NCBI RefSeq assembly: GCF_018069755.1
Contig: NZ_JAGQDE010000002.1
Coordinates: 372,001-436,000 of the forward strand
Source: Ideonella aquatica
GTDB taxonomy: Bacteria; Pseudomonadota; Gammaproteobacteria; Burkholderiales; Burkholderiaceae_C
Reading direction: 5' to 3'
Length of the DNA stretch: 64,000 nucleotides
Shown here in pieces: positions 59,400-64,000 of the stretch (its first letter is position 1; the number at the start of each line of letters is the position of its first letter). The notes beneath the pieces were generated by a model. That model did not search any database, was not told where the DNA came from, and worked only from the letters and a program-made list of their open reading frames with translations. Position numbers and translations under genes: made by a program.

Positions 59400-61445
59400 G
59401 TGAAGACCCGCGACCCCGCCCTGGACACCGACCCGACCGCCCTGCAGCCGATGCTGGTGCCGGGTCTGGATGCCCTGACCGACTGGCGCCTCGCGCTGGA
59501 GCGCGACCTGGACGCGCTGACCCGCTTCCTGGTCGAGGGCGAGTTGCTCTCCAGCTCGGCCCTGCAAACCGCCCAGTCCCTGCGCCAGCGCCTGGCCAGC
59601 GACAAGCTGGTGGTGGCCTTCGTGGCCGAGTTCTCGCGCGGCAAGAGCGAGCTGATCAACGCCATCTTCTTTGCCGATGCCGGCCAGCGCGTGCTGCCGG
59701 CCACGCCCGGCCGCACCACCATGTGCCCGGTCGAGCTGAGCTGGGACGAGCAGGAGCTGCCCACGCTCGATCTTCTGCCCATCGACACCCGCCGCGAAGG
59801 CATCTCATTGGCCGAGTGGCGCCGCCAGCGCGAGCGCTGGCACCGCGTGCAGCTGGACCCGTCCGACATGGCGGCGCTCTCGCGCGCGGTGGTCGAGGTC
59901 ACCGCCACCCGCCATGTCAGCATCGATCAGGCGCGCGCGCTGGGCCTGTGGTCCGACGAAATCGGCGCCGACAACCCGCCGGTGGCCTCGGATGGCCAGG
60001 TCGAGGTGCCCGCCTGGCGCCACGCCATCATCAACTTCCCGCACCCGCTGCTGCAGCGTGGCCTGGTGGTGGTCGACACCCCGGGCCTGAACGCGATCGG
60101 TGCCGAGCCCGAGCTGACCCTGGGCCTGCTGCCCAGTGCCCATGCGGCGCTGTTCGTGCTGGGCGCCGACACCGGCGTCACCCGCTCCGACCTCGACGTC
60201 TGGACCCAGCACCTGGGCGGCCAGGGCCTGAGCTGCTTTGTCGTGCTCAACAAGGTCGACACCCTGGCCGACCCGCTGGCCACCGAGGAAGACCGCGAGG
60301 CCGCGATTGAGCGCCAGTGCGTCAACACCGCCGAGACCCTGCACATCGACCGCGACCGCGTGTTTCCGGTGTCGGCGCGCATGGCACTGACCGCCCGCCT
60401 GGAGGGCGATGCCGAGCGCCTGAGCGCCAGCCGGCTGCCGGCGCTGGAAGCCGCGCTGACGCAGAACCTGCTGCCGCAGCGCCAGCGGCTGCTGGGCAAG
60501 ACGGTGATCGGCGGCGTGCAGTCGCTGCTGGAGCACGCCACGCGCCGCCTGCGCGACCAGCGCCGCCACAATGCCGAGCAAATGCTCGAGCTGCGCGGCC
60601 TGCGCGGCAAGAGCCAGGGCCGCGTCAACCAGATGCTCACCCGGGTGCGCGCCGACACCACCGAGTTCGAGCGCTGCACCGCCCGTCTGTCGGCGCTGCG
60701 TGCCGTGCACGCGCGCATGCTGCGCGGCACGCTGCGCTCGCTCTCCTCTGAGCGCGTGCGCGAGGCGGTGAACGCGCTGCAGCAGACCCTGGGCAGCAGC
60801 TGGTTCAACCTGCGCGCGCGCGCCGCCTTCGGCGAGCTGTGCCAGCGCCTGGTGGCCCACATCGACAAGGCCGCCCACGACTGCACCGAGATCGGCCAGA
60901 TGCTCGAGGCCTCGTTCCAGCAGCTCAACGCCGAGTTCGGCTTCTCGCTGGTGCTGGAGCCTGCGCCCGACCTGGCGGTCTTCCGTGAGGAGCTGCAGCT
61001 GATCGAGCGGGGCTATGCGCGCTACTTCGGCGTCACCCGCATCGTGCGCATGACGCAGGACGGCTTCAATGAGCAGCTGCAGCGCATGCTGGTGTCCAAG
61101 CTGCGCACCGTGTTCGAGACCGCGCAGGGCGAGGTCGAGGCCTGGAACCAGGCCGCCTCGGCCATGATCGACGGCCAGTACCGCGAGCGGCGGCGCAGCT
61201 TCAAGCGCCGCGCCGAGGCGCTGGAGCGCATCCTGCAGGCCACCGGCGAGCTTGAGCGCCGCCTGGCTGAGGTCGAGGCCCAGGACCAGCGCCTGCTGGC
61301 GCAGGTGGACCAGGCCTATGACCTGGGCACCGCGGTGCGCCAGCGCGCCGAGCGCGGCCCGGCGGCGCTGCCCTCAGCCACCGGCCGCAGCCCGCTGACG
61401 CTGGTGCGCAGCGACGGCGCCATGGCCCCGTCGCGCCGCGCGTGA
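59400..61445 (+). CDS. Dynamin-family GTPase
   Basis: The 681-residue protein has a dynamin-like G domain: P-loop AEFSRGKSELIN (Lys82), G3 DTPG at 226-229 and G4 NKVD at 284-287. Long coiled helices follow (residues about 375-520 and 600-660), as in bacterial dynamin-like proteins that remodel membranes. No transmembrane segment is obvious. Its role is unknown; it sits between mutM and mutY, and its stop overlaps mutY (GTGA). The GTG start is 18 bases after mutM. Confidence 0.88.
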   Translation: MKTRDPALDTDPTALQPMLVPGLDALTDWRLALERDLDALTRFLVEGELLSSSALQTAQSLRQRLASDKLVVAFVAEFSRGKSELINAIFFADAGQRVLPATPGRTTMCPVELSWDEQELPTLDLLPIDTRREGISLAEWRRQRERWHRVQLDPSDMAALSRAVVEVTATRHVSIDQARALGLWSDEIGADNPPVASDGQVEVPAWRHAIINFPHPLLQRGLVVVDTPGLNAIGAEPELTLGLLPSAHAALFVLGADTGVTRSDLDVWTQHLGGQGLSCFVVLNKVDTLADPLATEEDREAAIERQCVNTAETLHIDRDRVFPVSARMALTARLEGDAERLSASRLPALEAALTQNLLPQRQRLLGKTVIGGVQSLLEHATRRLRDQRRHNAEQMLELRGLRGKSQGRVNQMLTRVRADTTEFERCTARLSALRAVHARMLRGTLRSLSSERVREAVNALQQTLGSSWFNLRARAAFGELCQRLVAHIDKAAHDCTEIGQMLEASFQQLNAEFGFSLVLEPAPDLAVFREELQLIERGYARYFGVTRIVRMTQDGFNEQLQRMLVSKLRTVFETAQGEVEAWNQAASAMIDGQYRERRRSFKRRAEALERILQATGELERRLAEVEAQDQRLLAQVDQAYDLGTAVRQRAERGPAALPSATGRSPLTLVRSDGAMAPSRRA

Positions 61446-62494
61446 ACCCGCCGCTGCCCGACATCGCCGGCCCGCTGGTGGCCTGGCAACGCCGCCACGG
61501 CCGCCATGCGTTGCCCTGGCAGGGCACGCGCGACCCCTACCGCGTGTGGCTGTCCGAGATCATGCTGCAGCAGACCCAGGTCAGCACCGTGCTGGGCTAC
61601 TTCGAGCGCTTCCTGAAGCGCTTTCCCGACGTCGCCGCGCTGGCCGCCGCGCCGCAAGATGACGTGCTGACGCTGTGGGCCGGCCTGGGCTACTACAGCC
61701 GCGCGCGCAATCTGCACCGCTGCGCCCAGCAGGTGGTGGCGCAGCATGGCGGCGCCTTTCCGCGCAGCGCGCAGGCGCTGCAGGCATTGCCCGGCATTGG
61801 CCGCAGCACCGCGGCGGCCATCGCTGCCTTCTGCTGGGACGAGCGTGTGCCCATCCTGGACGGCAACGTCAAGCGCGTGCTCACCCGCGTGCTGGCCTTT
61901 GACGGCGACCTGGCCGAGACCCGCCATGAGCGCGCGCTGTGGGCCCAGGCCCAGGACCTGCTGCCGCTGCCAGCGCAGGACATGCCCGCCTACACCCAGG
62001 GCCTGATGGACCTGGGCGCCACGCTGTGCAGCCAGCGCCAGCCGCGCTGCACCGACTGTCCGCTGCAGGCCCATTGCCGCGCCCGCGCCGAGGACCGCAC
62101 GGCCGAGTTCCCGCGCAAGACCCGCAAGCTCAAGCGCAGCCGGGTGGCGCTGACCTGGCTGTGGCTGCGCCGCGCCGACGGCGCCCACTGGCTGCTGCCG
62201 CGCCCGGCGCGCGGCGTGTGGGCCGGGCTGTGGAGCCTGCCCGAGTGCGCCAACGTGGCCGAGGCGCAGGCGGCGGTGCAGGGCTGGCAGGGCACGGCCA
62301 CGCCGGGCGAGACCTTTACCCATGTGCTCACCCACCGCGACCTGGTCATCACGCCCTGGCAGTTCCGCTTCAGTGGCGAGGCGCCGTCGGCCGAGCAACT
62401 GCAGCACCGCTGGCCCGGGGGGCGCTGGCTGGCCCCGGCCGAGCTGGATGCGGTGGGCTTGCCCGCGCCGTTGACGCGCCTCCTGCGGCGCTGA
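61442..62494 (+). CDS. mutY: A/G-specific adenine DNA glycosylase
   Basis: This 350-residue glycosylase removes adenine paired with 8-oxoguanine. It shows WLSEIMLQQTQVSTVLGYFERFL with the catalytic glutamate, the helix-hairpin-helix LPGIGRSTAAAIAAFCWDERVPILDGNVKRVLTRV with the catalytic aspartate, and the 4Fe-4S ligands ending CTDCPLQAHC. The C-terminal NUDIX-like 8-oxoG recognition domain (WLLPRPARGVWAGLWSLPE, FTHVLTHRDL) is complete. The GTG start overlaps the dynamin gene stop. Confidence 0.96.
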   Translation: MNPPLPDIAGPLVAWQRRHGRHALPWQGTRDPYRVWLSEIMLQQTQVSTVLGYFERFLKRFPDVAALAAAPQDDVLTLWAGLGYYSRARNLHRCAQQVVAQHGGAFPRSAQALQALPGIGRSTAAAIAAFCWDERVPILDGNVKRVLTRVLAFDGDLAETRHERALWAQAQDLLPLPAQDMPAYTQGLMDLGATLCSQRQPRCTDCPLQAHCRARAEDRTAEFPRKTRKLKRSRVALTWLWLRRADGAHWLLPRPARGVWAGLWSLPECANVAEAQAAVQGWQGTATPGETFTHVLTHRDLVITPWQFRFSGEAPSAEQLQHRWPGGRWLAPAELDAVGLPAPLTRLLRR

Positions 62495-62505
62495 TCTGGC
62501 CCTGA

Positions 62506-63132
62506 TCAGGCGCTGATCAGCCCCTGCTGCAGCAGGAAGGCGTGTACCACCTGCAGCCGCGCCAGCGGGTCGTCCAGCGCCAACAGGCGCTGCCGCGCCT
62601 GCAAGGAGATGGGCAGCAGCTCGCACCAGCGGTGCGCCACCCAGCCGGCGTCATCGGGGCGCGCGGCGCCGGCCAGCCAGTGCGGGTCGCGCGCGGTGAT
62701 CGCGGGCAGCGCGCGGGTCAGCGCATCGGCGGCGCCCTGCAGTGCCGCGCCGGGCGGCAGCGGCGGATCCTCGGGCAGCCACTGGATGTCCTCGGCCTGC
62801 CACAGACCCAGCGTCTGCGCGCTGGCGCGACCAAAGCGGAAGCGCCGCCCGCCCTCGCAGCGGATGCGCAGCAGCCCGGGGCGCTCGGCGTCCACATCGC
62901 GCAGCAGCGCCAGCGTGCCCAGGTCTTCAAAGCGCACGCCCTCGTCCTGACCGGGCAGGCGCACCTCGGTGCCCTGGGTCAGGCAGACCACGCCGAAGGG
63001 GCTGTTCTCGCGCAGGCAGCGGCCGATCAGGTCCAGGTAGCGCGCCTCGAACACCTTCAGCGACAACGCGCCGCCGGGGAACAGCACCGCCTGCAGCGGA
63101 AACAGCGGCAGGGACTGCGGCAGATCGCTCAC
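62506..63132 (-). CDS. LON substrate-binding domain protein
   Basis: The 208-residue protein is a stand-alone version of the Lon N-terminal domain: [29 protein letters not shown], then [12 protein letters not shown] and a helical C-terminus ([25 protein letters not shown]). It lacks ATPase and protease parts. The function of such proteins is not settled. The GTG start overlaps the rapZ stop (GTGA), so it is translated with rapZ. It converges on mutY with an 11-base gap. Confidence 0.92.
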   Translation of the reverse strand: MSDLPQSLPLFPLQAVLFPGGALSLKVFEARYLDLIGRCLRENSPFGVVCLTQGTEVRLPGQDEGVRFEDLGTLALLRDVDAERPGLLRIRCEGGRRFRFGRASAQTLGLWQAEDIQWLPEDPPLPPGAALQGAADALTRALPAITARDPHWLAGAARPDDAGWVAHRWCELLPISLQARQRLLALDDPLARLQVVHAFLLQQGLISA

Positions 63133-64000
63133 GCGGCGGGCGCCAGCTCGCGGTGGCGGCGCAGCGTGGCCACGCGGCCGGCAAAGCGCCGCGCCAGCTG
63201 CTCGACGATGTAGACCGAGCGGTGCTGGCCGCCGGTGCAGCCAATCGCCACCGTCAGGTAGCTGCGCTGGTCGTGCTCGAAGGACGGCAGCCAGTGGCGC
63301 ACGAAGCCATCGATCATGTCCACCATCTGGCCCACCTCAGGCTGCGCCTGCAGGTAGTCGGCCACCGGCGCGTCCAGGCCGGTCTGCACGCGCAGCTCGC
63401 GGATGTAGAAGGGGTTGGGCAGCACGCGCACGTCGTACACCAGGTCGGCGTCCAGCGGCACGCCGCGCTTGAAGGCAAAGGACTCGAAGACCAGCGTCAG
63501 CCGGCTGCCTTCGGCGCCCACCAGGTCACGCACCCAGCTGCGCAGCTGGGCCGGACGTAGCTTGGAGGTGTCCAGCACGGTGGAGCGCTCGCGCAGCTCG
63601 GCCAGCAGTGTGCGCTCCAGCTCGATCGCCTCGAACAGCGCGCGGTGGGCGTCGCCGTCGATCACCGGCTTGCTCAAGGGGTGCGGGCGGCGGGTTTCAG
63701 AAAAGCGCGTCACCAGCTGGGTGGTGGTGGCGTCCAGGAACAGGCTGCGCACCACCACGCCTTCGGCGCGCAATTGATCCAGCACCGGGCCCAGGTGGGG
63801 CAGCGAGCCGGCGGTGCGCACATCCACCGCGATCGCCATGCGGCGCACGCCGTGCTCGGTTTCGACGCGGATGAAGTCGCGCAGCAGCTCGGGCGGCAGG
63901 TTGTCGACGCAGAAGAAACCGGCGTCCTCCAGCGCATGCAGCGCCACCGACTTGCCCGAGCCCGCAGTGCCGGTGACCAGCACCACCTCGCGCTGCGCGG
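63129..64000 (-). CDS. rapZ: RNase adapter/nucleotide-binding protein RapZ, N-terminus cut by window edge
   Basis: At least 285 residues are present; the frame continues past base 64000 with only a few N-terminal residues missing. The P-loop is [34 protein letters not shown]. The second half has [16 protein letters not shown] and the C-terminal [21 protein letters not shown]. In E. coli RapZ guides RNase E to GlmZ sRNA and thereby tunes GlmS. In beta-proteobacteria the gene is often next to hprK. An internal GTG at 63986 would cut into the P-loop strand and is unlikely as start. Confidence 0.95.
   Translation of the reverse strand, partial: AQREVVLVTGTAGSGKSVALHALEDAGFFCVDNLPPELLRDFIRVETEHGVRRMAIAVDVRTAGSLPHLGPVLDQLRAEGVVVRSLFLDATTTQLVTRFSETRRPHPLSKPVIDGDAHRALFEAIELERTLLAELRERSTVLDTSKLRPAQLRSWVRDLVGAEGSRLTLVFESFAFKRGVPLDADLVYDVRVLPNPFYIRELRVQTGLDAPVADYLQAQPEVGQMVDMIDGFVRHWLPSFEHDQRSYLTVAIGCTGGQHRSVYIVEQLARRFAGRVATLRRHRELAPAA

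Overview
The window is GC-rich chromosomal DNA from a betaproteobacterium. It is most likely a member of the Burkholderiales close to the Rubrivivax/Ideonella/Leptothrix group. That placement is inferred from protein character and gene order, not from a search. The right half and the framework of the left half follow familiar Burkholderiales neighbourhoods: dgt-gltBD-mlaFEDACB, ABC exporter-bolA-murA-hisGD...CBHAF, rsmD-coaD-ferredoxin, pth, rplY-prs-tRNA-Gln-ispE-lolB-TPR, and mutM-mutY-LON-rapZ.

Layout. 1-7.6 kb: the 3' end of a dGTPase gene, a REP-associated (RAYT) transposase with two REP-like palindromes, then glutamate synthase gltBD with a strong terminator. 7.7-11.5 kb: the six-gene Mla operon for retrograde phospholipid transport. 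11.5-17.3 kb: sugar-phosphate genes, with hexR-zwf divergent from tal-pgi around a HexR-like operator. 17.3-33.9 kb: an accessory block with a GlxA-type regulator and isochorismatase, an M20 amidohydrolase, an ABC substrate-binding protein, a molybdopterin oxidoreductase, a zinc aminopeptidase lipoprotein, and lipid-storage genes (PHA-region protein, acyl-CoA-binding protein, WS/DGAT). It ends with a three-gene operon of a TonB-dependent receptor, a cysteine-containing secreted protein and a repeat-bearing lipoprotein. 34-48.5 kb: ABC exporter, bolA, murA and the histidine genes. The his run is split between hisD and hisC by about 5.2 kb.

The split carries the most unusual content. An antisense STAND gene encodes a TIR domain, a NACHT NTPase, a pentapeptide-like region and ten nearly identical 42-residue WD40 repeats. 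It is divided into two frames by a one-base shift. Next to it lies a VapBC-type toxin-antitoxin pair whose promoter carries two tandem palindromes. This looks like a defence or biological-conflict module inserted into an amino-acid biosynthesis operon. The WD40 repeats differ almost only at four positions, in a mosaic pattern that recalls fast-evolving recognition propellers of fungal NLR-like proteins.

48.5-64 kb is housekeeping: rRNA methylation, CoA synthesis, peptidyl-tRNA hydrolase, an ArgP-like regulator divergent from alanine dehydrogenase, ribosomal protein L25, PRPP synthetase, one tRNA-Gln(UUG), isoprenoid and lipoprotein-sorting genes, and oxidative DNA repair (mutM, mutY) flanking a dynamin-like GTPase. 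It ends with a LON-domain protein and the start-truncated rapZ. No gene-free stretch exceeds 300 bases. No rRNA, CRISPR array, prophage or classical insertion sequence was seen.
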